Below are positions 15,001-27,863 of a DNA stretch of 64,000 nucleotides, piece by piece. The notes beneath the pieces are model-generated. The model was not told where the DNA came from and searched no databases. It was given only the letters and a program-made list of their open reading frames with translations. The DNA lies in NCBI RefSeq assembly GCF_964237555.1, contig NC_091444.1:86046213-86110212 (forward strand), in the 5' to 3' direction. The translations under genes and the position numbers were made by a program. The stretch's first letter is position 1, and every line of letters begins with the position of its first letter. This DNA is from Oryctolagus cuniculus (Eukaryota > Chordata > Mammalia > Lagomorpha > Leporidae).

Positions 15001-18000
15001 CCACCCCTCCCAGCTGACTGGCTTTGGAAAACTCATTCAATTCACCTGAAAATCGCTGGCAAACTGATTTGGGGAATTAATTATCGTTCCCCTCTGCAAA
15101 AGGGTTCCATTTCTTTTTCCAAAACACAAAAACTCATGTTGGTCGTGCTGCCTCTTGAATTCTAAGCATGACACGCTAATTCGTTTTGTTTTTTATTTCA
15201 TAATGGATCTGCTGTCTAAACTCGTGTTTGTATTGCGTCAGAATACAAAATTTGGGAAGGAAGAAGGCAAAACCAACTCAGACCCAGAAATCATTTAGGA
15301 AATTGCCGCTCAAGAAAACAAAACTCGGCTGAGGCACCCAAAACCATGACAGAAAGCCAGAATTGGAGCAAGCCAACAGCTGTGCCCTGATTGAAAAAGA
15401 CCATTCCTTCCGTGTCTTGAACTCCATATTCCAGCCTCAAAATCAAAGCTCACATCAGAAAATTCATTACAAACCATGAGAAACAAGAAAAATGTGAAAA
15501 GAGCCAAAGAAATGGAAGAGTCCTTTTTGATAGTGGGCTTGATTTAGTCACAAGGAAACAGGCTGTTTCCGGATTCATCCAGCCCTCCCAGCTGACTGGC
15601 TTTGGAAAACTCTTTCAATTCAAGTGAAAATCACTGGCAAACTGATTTGGGGGAATTTATTATCGAACCCCTCTGCAAAAGGGTTCCATTTCTTTTTCCA
15701 AAACACAAAAACTCATGTTGGTCGTGCTGCCTCTAGAATTCTAAGCATGACACGCTAATTGGTTTTGGTTTTTTTTTTTATTTCATAGTGGATCTGCTGT
15801 CTAAACTCGTGTTTGTATTGCGTCAGAATACAAAATTTGGGAAGGAAGAAGGCAAAACCAACTCAGACCCAGAAATCATTTAGGAAATTGCGGCTCAAGA
15901 AACCAAAACTCGGCTGAGGCACCCAAAACCATGACAGAAAGCCAGAATTGGAGCAAGCCAACAGCTGTGCCCTCATTGAAAAAGACCATTCCTTCCGTGT
16001 CTTGAACTCCATATTCCAGCCTCAAAATCAAAGCTCACATCAGAAAATTCATTACAAACCATGATAAAGAAGAAAAAAGTGAGAAGAGCCAAAGAAATGG
16101 AAGAGTCCTTTTTGATAGTGGGCTTGATTTAGTCACAAGGAAACAGGCTGTTTCCGGATTCATCCACCCCTGCCAGCTGAATGGCTTTGGAAAACTCATT
16201 CAATTCACCTGAAATCGCTGGCAAACTGATTTGGGGAATTAATTATCGTTCCTCTCTGCAAAAGGTTTCCATTTCTTTTTCCAAAACACAAAAACTCATG
16301 TTGGTCGTGCTGCCTCTAGAATTCTAAGCATGACACGCTAATTCATTTTGTTTTTTTCTTGCACAATGGATCTGCTGTCTAAACTCGTGTTTGTATTGCG
16401 TCAGAATACAAAATTTGGGAAGGAAGAAGGCAAAACCAACTCAGACCCAGAAATCATTTAGGAAATTGCCGCTCAAGAAACCAAAACTCGGCTGAGGCAC
16501 CCAAAACCATGACAGAAAGCCAGAATTGGAGCAAGCCAACAGCTGTGCCCTGATTGAAAAAGACCATTCCTTCCGTGTCTTGAACTCAATATTCCAGCCT
16601 CAAAATCAAAGCTCACATCAGAAAATTCATTACAAACCATGAGAAACAAGAAAAATGTGAAAAGAGCCAAAGAAATGGAAGAGTCCTTTTTGATTGTGGG
16701 CTTGATTTAGTCACAAGGAAACAGGCTGTTTCCGGATTCATCCACACCTCCCAGCTGACTGGCTTTGGAAAACTCTTTCAATTCAAGTGAAAATCACTGG
16801 CAAACTGATTTGGGGAATTAATGATCGTTCCCCTCTGCAAAAGGGTTCCATTTATTTTTCCAAAACACAAAAACTCATGTTGGTCGTGCTGCCTCTAGAA
16901 TTCTAAGCATGACACGCTAATTGGTTTTTTTTTTTTTTTTATTTCATAGTGGATCTGCTGTCTAAACTCGTGTTTCTATTGCGTCAGAATACAAAATTTG
17001 GGAAGGAAGAAGGCAAAACCAACTCAGACCCAGAAATCATTTAGGAAATTGCCGCTCAAGAACCAAAACGCGGCTGAGGCACCGAAAAGCATGACAGAAA
17101 GCCAGAATTGGAGCTAGCCAACAGCTGTGCCCTGATTGAAAAAGACCATTCCTTCCGTGTCTTGAACTCCATATTCCAGCCTCAAAATCAAAGCTCACAT
17201 CAGAAAATTCATTACAAATCATGAGAAACAAGAAAAATGTGAAAAGAGCCAAAGAAATGGAAGAGTTCTTTTTGATAGTGGGCTTGATTTAGTCACAAGG
17301 AAACAGGCTGTTTCCGCATTCATCCACCCCTCCCAGCTGACTGGCTGTGGAAAACTCATTCAATTCACCTGAAAATCGCTGGCAAACTGATTTGGGGGAA
17401 TTAATTATCGCACCCCTCTGCAAAAGGGTTCCATTTCTTTTTCCAAAACACAAAAACTCATGTTGGTCGTGCTGCCTCTAGAATTCTAAGCATGACACGC
17501 TAATTGGTTTTGTTTTTTTTTTTTTATTTCATAGTGGATCTGCTGTCTAAACTCGTGTTTGTATTGCGTCAGAATACAAAATTTGGGAAGGAAGAAGGCA
17601 AAACCAACTCAGACCCAGAAATCCTTTAGGAAATTGCCGCTCAAGAAACCAAAACTCGGCTGAGGCACCCAAAACCATGACAGAAAGCCAGAATTGGAGC
17701 AAGCCAACAGCTGTGCCCTCATTGAAAAAGACCATTCCTTCCGTGTCTTGAACTCCATATTCCAGCCTCAAAATCAAAGCTCACATCAGAAAATTCATTA
17801 CAAACCATGATAAAGAAGAAAAAAGTGAGAAGAGCCAAAGAAATGGAAGAGTCCTTTTTGATTGTGGGCTTGATTTAGTCACAAGGAAACAGGCTGTTTC
17901 CGGATTCATCAACCCCTCCCAGCTGACTGGCTTTGGAAAACTCTTTCAATTCAAGTGAAAATCACTGGCAAACTGATTTGGGGAATTAATTATCGTTCCC

Positions 18001-21000
18001 CTCTGCAAAAGGGTTCCATTTATTTTTCCAAAACACAAAAACTCATGTTGGTCGTGCTGCCTCTAGAATTCAAAGCATGACACGCTAATTGGTTTTTTTT
18101 TTTTTTTTATTTCATAGTGGATCTGCTGTCTAAACTCGTGTTTGTATTGCGTCAGAATACAAAATTTGGGAAGGAAGAAGGCAAAACCAACTCAGACCCA
18201 GAAATCATTTAGGAAATTGCCGCTCAAGAAACCAAACCTCGGCTGAGGCACCCAAAACCATGACAGAAAGCCAGAATTGGAGCAAGCCAACAGCTGTGCC
18301 CTCATTGAAAAAGACCATTCCTTCCGTGTCTTGAACTCCATATTCCAGCCTCAAAATCAAAGCTCACATCAAAAAATTCATTACAAACCATGATAAAGAA
18401 GAAAAAAGTGAGAAGAGCCAAAGAAATGGAAGAGTCCTTTTTGATAGTGGGCTTGATTTAGTCACAAGGAAACAGGCTATTTCCGCATTCATCCACCCCT
18501 CCCAGCTGACTGGCTTTGGAAAACTCATTCAATTCACCTGAAAATCGCTGGCACACTGATTTGGGGAATTAATGATCGTTCCCCTCTGCAAAAGGTTTCC
18601 ATTTCTTTTTCCAAAACAGAAAAACTCATGTTGGTCGTGCTGCCTCTAGAATTCTAAGCATGACACGCGAATTGGTTTTGTTTTTTAGTTCATAATGGAT
18701 CTGCTGTCTAAACTCGTGTTTGTATTGCGTCAGAATACAAAATTTGGGAAGGAAGAAGGCAAAACCAACTCAGACCCAGAAATCCTTTAGGAAATTGCCG
18801 CTCAAGAAACCAAAACTCGGCTGAGGCACCCAAAACCATGACAGAAAGCCAGAATTGGAGCAAGCCAACAGCTCTGCCCTGATTGAAAAAGACCATTCCT
18901 TCCATGTCTTGAACTCCATATTCCAGCCTCAAAATCAAAGCTCACATCAGAAAATTCATTACAAACCATGATAAAGAAGAAAAATGTGAAAAGAGCCACA
19001 GAAATGCAAGAGTCCTTTTTGATAGTGGGCTTGATTTAGTCACAAGGAAACAGGCTGTTTCCGCATTCATCCACCCCTCCCAGCTGACTGGCTTTGGAAA
19101 ACTCATTCAATTCACCTGAAAATCGCTGGCAAACTGATTTGGGGAATTAATTATCGTTCCCCTCTGCAAAAGGGTTCCATTTCTTTTTCCAAAACACAAA
19201 AACTCATGTTGGTCGTGCTGCCTCTAGAATTCTAAGCATGACACGCTAATTGGTTTTGTTTTTTAGTTCATAATGGATCTGCTGTCTAAACTCGTGTTTG
19301 TATTGCGTCAGAATACAAAATTTGGGAAGGAAGAAGGCAAAACCAACTCAGACCCAGAAATCATTTAGGAAATTGCCGCTCAAGAAACCAAAACTCGGCT
19401 GAGGCACCCAAAACCATGACAGAAAGCCAGAATTGGAGCAAGCCAACAGCTGTGCCCTGATTGAAAAAGACCATTCCTTCCGTGTCTTGAACTCCATATT
19501 CCAGCCTCAAAATCAAAGCTCACATCAGAAAATTCATTACAAACCATGATAAAGAAGAAAAATGTGAAAAGTGCCAAAGAAATGTAAGAGTCCTTTTTGA
19601 TAGTGGGCTTGATTTAGTCACCAGGAAACATGCTGTTTCCGGATTCATCCACCCCTCCCAGCTGACTGGCTTTGGAAAACTCATTCAATTCACCTGAAAA
19701 TCGCTGGCACACTGATTTGGGGAATTAATGATCGTTCCCCTCTGCAAAAGGGTTCCATTTCTTTTTCCAAAACACAAAACCTCATGTTGGTCGTGCTGCC
19801 TCTAGAATTCTAAGCATGACACGCTAATTGGTTTTGGTTTTTTTTAATTTCATAATGGATCTGCTGTCTAAACTCGTGTTTGTATGGCGTCAGAATACAA
19901 AATTTGGGAAGGAAGAAGGCAAAACCAACTCAGACCCAGAAATCCTTTAGGAAATTGCCGCTCAAGAAACCAAAACTCGGCTGAGGCACCCAAAACCATG
20001 ACAGAAAGCCAGAATTGGAGCAAGCCAACAGCTGTGCCCTGATTGAAAAAGACCATTCCTTCCGGGTCTTGAACTCCATATTCCAGCCTCAAAATCAAAG
20101 CTCACATCAGAAAATTCATTACAAACCATGATAAAGAAGAAAAATGTGAAAAGAGCCAAAGAAATGGAAGAGTCCTTTTTGATAGTGGGCTTGATTTCGT
20201 CACAAGGAAACAGGCTGTTTCCGGATTCATCCACCCCTCCCAGCTGACTGGCTTTGGAAAACTCATTCAATTCACCTGAAAATTGCAGGCAAACTGATTT
20301 GGGGAATTAATTATCATTCCCCTCTGCAAAAGGGTTCCATTTCTTTTTCCAAAACACAAAAACTCATGTTGGTCGTGCTGCCTCTAGAATTCTAAGCTTG
20401 ACACGCTCATTGGTTTTGTTTTTTATTTCATAATGGATCTGCTGTCTAAACTCGTGTTTGTATGGCGTCAGAATACAAAATTTGGGAAGGAAGAAGGCAA
20501 AACCAACTCAGACCCAGAAATCCTTTAGGAAATTGCCGCTCAAGAAACCAAAACTCGGCTGAGGCACCCAAAACCATGACAGAAAGCCAGAATTGGAGCA
20601 AGCCAACAGCTGTGCCCTGATTGAAAAAGACCATTCCTTCCGGGTCTTGAACTCCATATTCCAGCCTCAAAATCAAAGCTCACATCAGAAAATTCATTAC
20701 AAACTATGATAAAGAAGAAAAATGACAAAACAGCCAAAGAAATGGAAGAGTCCTTTTTGATAGTGGGCTTGATTTAGTCACAAGGAAACAGGCTGTTTCC
20801 GGATTCACCCACCCCTCCCAGCTGACTGGCTTTGGAAAACTCATTCAATTCACCTGAAAATCGCTGGCAAACTGATTTGGGGAATTAATTATCGTTCCCC
20901 TCTGCAAAAGGGTTCCATTTCTTTCTCCAAAACTCATGTTGGTCGTGCTGCCTCTAGAATTCTAAGCATGACACGCTCATTGGTTTTGTTTTTTTTATTT

Positions 21001-21830
21001 CATAATGGATCTGCTGTCTAAACTCGTGTTTGTATGGCGTCAGAATACAAAATTTGGGAAGGAAGAAGGCAAAACCAACTCAGACCCAGAAATCCTTTAG
21101 GAAATTGCCGCTCAAGAAACCAAAACTCGGCTGAGGCACCCAAAACCATGACAGAAAGCCAGAATTGGAGCAAGCCAACAGCTGTGCCCTGATTGAAAAA
21201 CACCATTCCTTCCGGGTCTTGAACTCCATATTCCAGCCTCAAAATCAAAGCTCACATCAGAAAATTCATTACAAACCAAGATAAAGAAGAAAAATGTGAA
21301 AAGAGCCAAAGAAATGGAAGAGTCCTTTTTGAGAGTGGGCTTGATTTAGTCACAAGGAAACAGGCTGTTTCCGGATTCATCCACCCCTCCCAGCTGACTG
21401 GCTTTGGAAAACTCATTCAATTCACCTGAAAATCGCTGGCAAACTGATTTGGGGGAATTAATTATCGTTCCCCTCTGCAAAAGGGTTCCATGTCTTTATC
21501 CAAAACACAAAAGCTCATGTTGGTCGTGCTGCCTCTAGAATTCTAAGCATGACACGCTAATTGGTTTTGTTTTTTTTTTTTTATTTCATAATGGATCTGC
21601 TGTCTAAACTCGTGTTTGTATGGCGTCAGAATACAAAATTTGGGAAGGAAGAAGGCAAAACCAACTCAGACCCAGAAATCCTTTAGGACATTGCCGCTCA
21701 AGAAACCAAAACTCGGCTGAGGCACCCAAAACCATGACAGAAAGCCAGAATTGGAGCAAGCCAACAGCTGTGCCCTGATTGAAAAAGACCATTCCTTCCG
21801 TGTCTTGAACTCAATATGCCAGCCTCAAAA
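1..21830. repeat. Satellite array, homogeneous part: 38 monomers of about 581 bp
   Basis: The marker AACCATGACAGAAAGCC recurs 38 times between 243 and 21,730, giving a mean spacing of 580.7 bp. Each monomer contains, in order: the palindrome TAGAATTCTA (sometimes TTGAATTCTA) with an EcoRI site; GCATGACACGCTAATT; a T-tract of about 6 to 16; TTTCATAATGGATCTGCTG; the marker; and CTGCAAAAGGGTTCCATTTC. Adjacent monomers differ by a few percent, mostly at shared variant sites. The array runs off the left edge, so its true size is unknown. A rabbit centromeric satellite with a monomer near 585 bp (Rsat II) has been described, as I recall; I cannot confirm identity. No canonical CENP-B box is seen. 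Confidence 0.97.
10350..17340. repeat. Duplicated 6-monomer higher-order block, about 3,485 bp each
   Basis: Private variants repeat at a constant 3,484-3,485 bp offset. The TTTCTTGCACAATGG variant is at about 12,860 and 16,345. AACCAAAACGCGGCTGAGG with CACCGAAAAG is at about 13,577 and 17,061. The single-base-deleted CACCTGAAATCGC is at 10,398/13,882 and 12,721/16,206. GTTTTTTCTTTCATAATGG is at about 10,540 and 14,025. Copy 1 is about 10,350-13,833 and copy 2 about 13,834-17,340. The match fails left of copy 1 and right of copy 2 (CTGGCTGTGG at 17,341). Confidence 0.85.
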
Positions 21831-24800
21831 TCAATGCTCACATCAGAAAATTCATTACAAACCATGATAAATAAGGGAAATGTGAAAAAGCCCAAGAAAT
21901 GCAAGAGTCCTTTGTGATATTTGGCTGGATTTAGACACAAGGAAACTGGCTGTTTCCACATTCATCCCCCCAGTCCACACACTGACTTTGGAATTCTGAT
22001 GGAATTCACCTCAAAATCGCACTCACACTCAATGTGGAGGGAATTAGAATCTGTCACCTCAGCAGAAGCGTTCCATGTCGTTTTTCAAAACACAGAAAAT
22101 CATCTTGGTTGTGTTGCCTATAGATTTCTAATCCTCAAAGTGCAATTTGCTGTGTTTTTTTTTTTTCTTTCATAATGCCTACTCTGTCCAAAATCTTGCT
22201 TGTATTGCATCAGAATACATAATTAGGAAATAAGAAGCAAAACCGACTCAGACACAGAAAACATTTTGGAAATTGCTGCTCAAGAAACCAAAAGTCAGCT
22301 GAAACACCCAAAACAATGAAAGCAAGCCAGAATTGCAGCACGCCAACAGCTGTGCCCTGATTGAAAAAGAACCTTCCTCATGTGCCCTGAACTCCATATT
22401 GCAGCCTCAAAACCAAAGCTCACATCAGAAAATTCATTACAAACCATGATAAATAAGAAAAAAGAGAAAAAAGCCAAAAAAATTCAAGAATCCATAATGA
22501 TATTGGGCTTGATTTATTCACAAGGAAACCAGCTGTTTCCTGATTCATCCAACCCTCCAGCTGACTGACTGTGGAATTCTGACTGAATTAACCTGAAAAT
22601 CGCAGTGAAACTCAGTTTGGAGGCAATTAATATCTGTCTCCTCAGCCAAAGTGTTCCATTGTATTTTCCAAAACACAAAAACTCACCTTGGTCATGTTAC
22701 CTATAGATTTATAAGCTTCAACCGCCTATTTGCTCTGTTTTTTATTTCATAATGGCTACTCTGTCCAAACTCTTCTTAGCATTGCATCAGAATACAAAAT
22801 TTGGGAAGGAAGAAGGCAAAGCCAACTCAGACCCTGAAAACCTTTGGAAATTGCCACACAAGAAACCAAAACTTGGCTGAGGCACCCAAAACAATGACAG
22901 CAAGCCAGAATTGGAGCAAGCCAACAGCTGTACCCTGATTGATAAAGAACCATCCTCTTGTGCCCTGAACTCAATATGCCAGCCTCAAAACCAAAGCTCA
23001 CATCAGAAAATTCATAACAAACCATGAAAAAAAGAAAAAAGAGAAAAAAGCCAAAGAAATGCAAGAATCCATAATGATATTGGGCTTGATTTAGTTGCAA
23101 GGAAACTGGCTGTTCCCAAATTCATCCAACCCTCCAGCTGACTGCCTGAGGAATTCTGACTGAATTAACCTGACAATCGTAGTGAAACTCAAGAAACCAA
23201 ATTTCAGCTGAGGCACCCAAAACAATGACAGCAAGCCAGAATTGAAGCAAGCCAACAGCTGTGCCCTGTTTGAAAAAGACCATTCCTCCAGTACCCTGAA
23301 CTCCATATTGCAGCCTCAAAACCAAAGCTCACATCAGAAAATTCATTACAAACCATGATAAATAAGGGAAATGTGAAAAAGCCAAATAAATGCAAGCCTG
23401 TGGAATCCTAACTGAATTAACTGAATTAACCTGAAAATCACAGTGAAACTCAGTTTGGAGGCAATTAATATCTGTCACCTCAGCCAAAGTCTTCCATTTT
23501 ATTTTCCAAAACACAAAAATTCACCTTGGTCATGTTACCTGTAGATTTGTAAGCTTCAAACACCTATTTGTTGTGTTTTTTATTTCATAATGGCTACTCT
23601 GTCCAAAATCTTGCTGGTATTGCATCAGAATACAAAATTTGGGAAGGAAGAAGGCAAAGCCGACTCAGACCCAGAGAACATTTAGGAAATTGCCACACAA
23701 GAAACCAAAAATCGGCTGAGGAACCCAAAACCATGACAGAAAGCCAGAATTGCAGCAAGCCAACAAGTGTACCCTCTTTGAAAAAGACCGTTCCTCCAGT
23801 ACCCTGAACTCCATATTGCAGCCTCAAAACCAAAGCTCACATCAGAAAATTCATTACAAACCATGATAAATAAGGGAAATGTGAAAAAGCCAAAGAAATG
23901 CAAGAGTCCTTTGTGATATTTGGCAGGATTTGGACACAAAGAAACTGGCTGTTTCCAGATTCATCCCCCCCAGTCCACAGACTGACTTTGGAATTCTGAT
24001 TGAATTCACCTCAAAATCGCTCTCACACTCCATTTGGAGGGAATTAGAATCTGTCACCTCAGCAGAAGCGTTCCATGTCATTTTCCAAAACACAGAATCT
24101 CATCTTGGTTGTGTTGCCTATGGATTGCTAATCCTGAAAGGGCAATTTGCTGTGTTTTTTTTTTTCTTTCATAATGGCTACTCTGTCCATAATCTTGCTT
24201 GTATTGCATCAGAATACAAAATTTGGGAAGGAAGAAGGCAAAACCAACTCAGACCCTGAAAACATTTAGGAAATTGCCACACAAAAAACCACAAATCAGC
24301 TGAGGCACCCAAAACAATGACGGCAAGCCAGAATTGGAGCAAGCCAACAGCTGTGCCCTGATTGAAAAAGAACCTTCCTCATGTGCCCTGAACTCCATAT
24401 GCCAGCCTCAAAATCAAAGCTCACATCAGAAAATTCATTACAAACCATGATAAATAAGAAAAAAGAGAAAAAAGCCAAAAAAAAATGCAAGAATCCATAA
24501 TGATATAGGGCTTGATTTAGTCACTAGGAAACCAGCTGTTCCCGGATTCATCCACCCCTCCAGCTGACTGCCTGTGGAATTTGACTGAATTAACCTGAAA
24601 ATCGCAGTGAAACTCAGTTTGGAGGCAATTAATATCTGTCACCTCAGCCAAAGTGTTCCATTTTATTTTCATAAACACAAAAACTCACCTTGGTCATGTT
24701 ACCTGTAGATTTCTATGCTTCAAATGCCTATTTGTTGTGTTTTTTATTTCATAATGGCTATTCTGTACAAACTCTTCTTTGCATTGCATCAGAATACAAA

Positions 24801-27800
24801 ATTTGGGAAGGAAGAAGGCAAAGCCAACTCAGACCCAAAAAACATGTAGGAAACTGCCGCTCAAGAAACCACAAATCGGCTGAGGCACCCAAAACAATGA
24901 CAGCAAGCCAGAATTGGAGCAAGCCAACAGCTGTGCCCTGATTGAAAAAGAACCTTCCTCTTGTGCCCTGAACTCAATATGACAGCCTCAAAACCAAAGC
25001 TCACATCAGAAAATTCATTACAAACCATGATAAATAAGAAAAAAGAGAAAAAAGCCAAAAAAAATGCAAGAATCCAAAATGATATAGGGCTTGATTTAGT
25101 CGCTAGGAAACCAGCTGTTCCCGGATTCTTCCACCCCTCCAGCTGACTGCCTGTGGAATTCTGACCTAATTAACCTGAAAATCGCAGTGAAACTCAGTTT
25201 GGAGGCAATTAATATCTGTCACCTCAGCCAAAGTGTTCCATTTTATTTTCATAAACACAAAAACTCACCTTGGTCATGTTACCTGTAGATTTCAAAGCTT
25301 CAAATGCCTATTTGTTGTGTTTTTTATTTCATAATGGCTAATCTGTACAAACTCTTGTTTCTGTTGCGTCAGAATACAAAATTTGGGAAGGAAGAAGGCA
25401 AAACCAACTCATACCAAGAAAACATTTAGGAAATTGCCACACAAGAAACCACAAATCGGCTGAGGCACCCAAAACAATGACAGCAAGCCAGAATTAGAGC
25501 AAGCCAACAGCTGTGCCCTGATTGAAAAAGAACCTTCCTCTTGTGCCCTGAACTCAATATGCCAGCCTCAAAACCAAGCTCACATCAGAAAATTCATAAC
25601 AAACCATGAAAAAAAGAAAAATGAGAAAAAAGCCAAAGAAATGCAGGAGTTCTTAGTGATATTGGGCTTGATTTAGTTGCAAGGAAACAGGCTGCTCCCA
25701 GATTCATCCACCCCTCCATCTGACTGCCTGTGGAGTTCTGACTGAATTAACCTGAAAATCGCAGTGAAACTCAGTTTGGAGGCAATTAATATCTGTCACC
25801 TCAGCCAAATTGTTCCATTGTATTTTCCAAAACACAAAAACTCACCTTGGTCATGTTACCTGTAGATTTCTAAGCTCCAAACGCCTATTTGTTGTGTTTT
25901 TTATTTCATAATGGCTACTCTGCCCAAACTCTTGTTTGTATTGCGTCAGAATACAAAATTTGGGAAGGAAGAAGGCAAAGCCAACTCAGACCCAGAAAAC
26001 ATTTTGGAAATTGCCACACAAGAAACCACAAATCGGCTGAGGCACCCAAAACAATGACAGCAAGCCAGAAGTGGAGCAAGCCAACAGCTGTGCCCTGATT
26101 GAAAAAGACCATTCCTTCCGTGTCTTGAACTCCATATTCCAGCCTCAAATCAAAGCTCACATCAGAAAATTCATTACAAACCATGATAAATAAGAAAAAA
26201 GAGAAAAAAGCCAAAGAAATGCAAGAATCCATAATGATATTGGGCTTGATTTAGTTGCAAGGAAACTGGCTGTTCCCAGATTCATCCAACCCTCCAGCTG
26301 ACTGCCTGTGGAAATCTGACTGAATTAACCTGAAAATCGCAGTGAAATTCAAAAAACCAAATTTCAACTGAGGCACCCAAAAGAATGACAGCAAGCCAGA
26401 ATTGGAGCACACCAACAGCTGTGCCCTGTTTGAAAAAGACCATTCCTCCGGTGCCCTGAACTGCATATTGCAGCCACAAAACCAAACCTAACATCATAAA
26501 ATTCATTACAAACCATGATAAATAAGGGAAATGTGAAAAAGCCAAAGAAATGCAAAAGTCCTTTGTGATATTTGGCTGGATTTAGACACAAGGAAACTGG
26601 TTGTTACCAGATTCATCCCCCCCTTCCAGAGACTGACTTTGGAATTCTGTTTGAATTCACCTCCAAATCGCACTCACACTCAATTTGGAGGGAATTAGAA
26701 TCTGTCACCTCAGCAGAAGCATTCCATGTCATTTTCCAAAACACAGAATCTCATCTTGGTCGTGTTGCCTGTAGATTTCTAATCCTGAAAGGGCAATTTG
26801 CTGTGTTTTTTTTTTTTTTCTTTCATAATGGCTACTCTGTCCAAAATCTTGCTTGTATTGCATCAGAATACAAAATTTGGGAATAAGAAGGCAAAACCGA
26901 CTCAGACCCAGTAAATATTTAGGAAATTGCCACACAAGAAACCAAAAGTCAGCTGAGGCACCCAAAACAATGACAAAAGCCAGAATTGGAGCACGCCAAC
27001 AGCTGTGCCCTGTTTGAAAAAGACCATTCCTCCGGTGCCCTGAACTCTATATTGCAGCCTCAAAACCAAAGCTCACATCAGAAAATTCATTACAAACCAT
27101 GAAAAAAAGAAAAATGAGAAAAAAGCCCAAGAAATGCAAGAGTCCTTTGTGATATTTGGCTGGATTTAGACACAAGGAAACCAGCTGTTTCCGGATTCAT
27201 CCACCCCTCCTAGCTGACTGGCTGTGGAATTCTGATTGAATTCACCTGAAAATCGCACTCACTCTCGATTTGGAGGAAATTAATATCTGCCCCTCAGTGG
27301 AAGGGTTCTATGTCATTTTCCAAAACCCAAAAACTCATCTTGGTCATGTTGCCTATGATTTCTAATCATCAAAACCCAATATGTTCTGTTTTTCAATTTC
27401 ATAATGGATCCTCGTTCTAAACCCTTGTTTGTATTGCATCAGAATACACAATTTGAAAAGGAAAAGGGCAAAACCAACTTAGACCAACAAAACATTTAGG
27501 AAAAGTCGCTCAAAACGAAAAATTGGCTGAGGCACCTAAAGCAATGACAGAAAGCCAGAATTGGAGAGAGCCAACAGCTGTGCCCTAATTGAAAAAGACC
27601 ATTCCTCTGGTTCCCTGAACTCCTTAAGCCAGCCTGAAAACCACAACCCACATCAGAAAATTTATTACAAACCATGATAAATAAGAAAATGTGAAAAATG
27701 CAAAAAAGAAAAAGAAATGCAAGAGTCCTTTGTGATATGGTGCTTGTTTTAGTACAAGGAAACCAGCTGTTTCCGGATTCATCCACCCCTCCCAGCTGAG

Positions 27801-27833
27801 TGACTGTGGAATTCTGATTGTATTCACCTGAAA
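21831..27833. repeat. Satellite array, diverged edge: 11 monomers, two shortened
   Basis: The same monomer continues with the marker degenerated to AAACAATGACAGCAAGCC, at about 22,310, 22,890, 23,220, 23,735, 24,315, 24,895, 25,475, 26,055, 26,382, 26,968 and 27,541. Two intervals (about 330 bp) reveal monomers lacking about 250 bp. At least two subtypes alternate: one with GGAGGCAATTAATATCTGTC before the CTCAGCCAAAGTGTTCC block, the other with a GGAGGGAATTAGAATCTGTC block and CAGCAGAAGC. The last monomer aligns up to TTCACCTGAAAA and then stops. A decayed edge beside a homogeneous interior is the pattern expected from unequal exchange. Confidence 0.95.
23185..26360. repeat. Older block copy marked by a shared monomer deletion
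   Basis: The junction GTGAAACTCAAGAAACCAAA at about 23,185 and its diverged copy GTGAAATTCAAAAAACCAAA at about 26,348 join the same two monomer positions across a loss of about 250 bp. They lie 3,163 bp apart, equal to five full plus one short monomer. One shared breakpoint means the deletion arose once and was copied with its neighbours. Confidence 0.75.
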
Positions 27834-27863
27834 AGAGAGAACATTTATAAGTATATTGGGACT

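Noticed and set aside
1..27833. Dozens of short repeated open frames as a tandem gene family
   Set aside because: They overlap each other in two frames of the same strand and in + strand frames, have no recognisable domain, and their recurrence follows from the satellite period alone.
1..27833. CRISPR array or other repeat-spacer system
   Set aside because: The period is 581 bp with no unique spacers, and the DNA is clearly mammalian.
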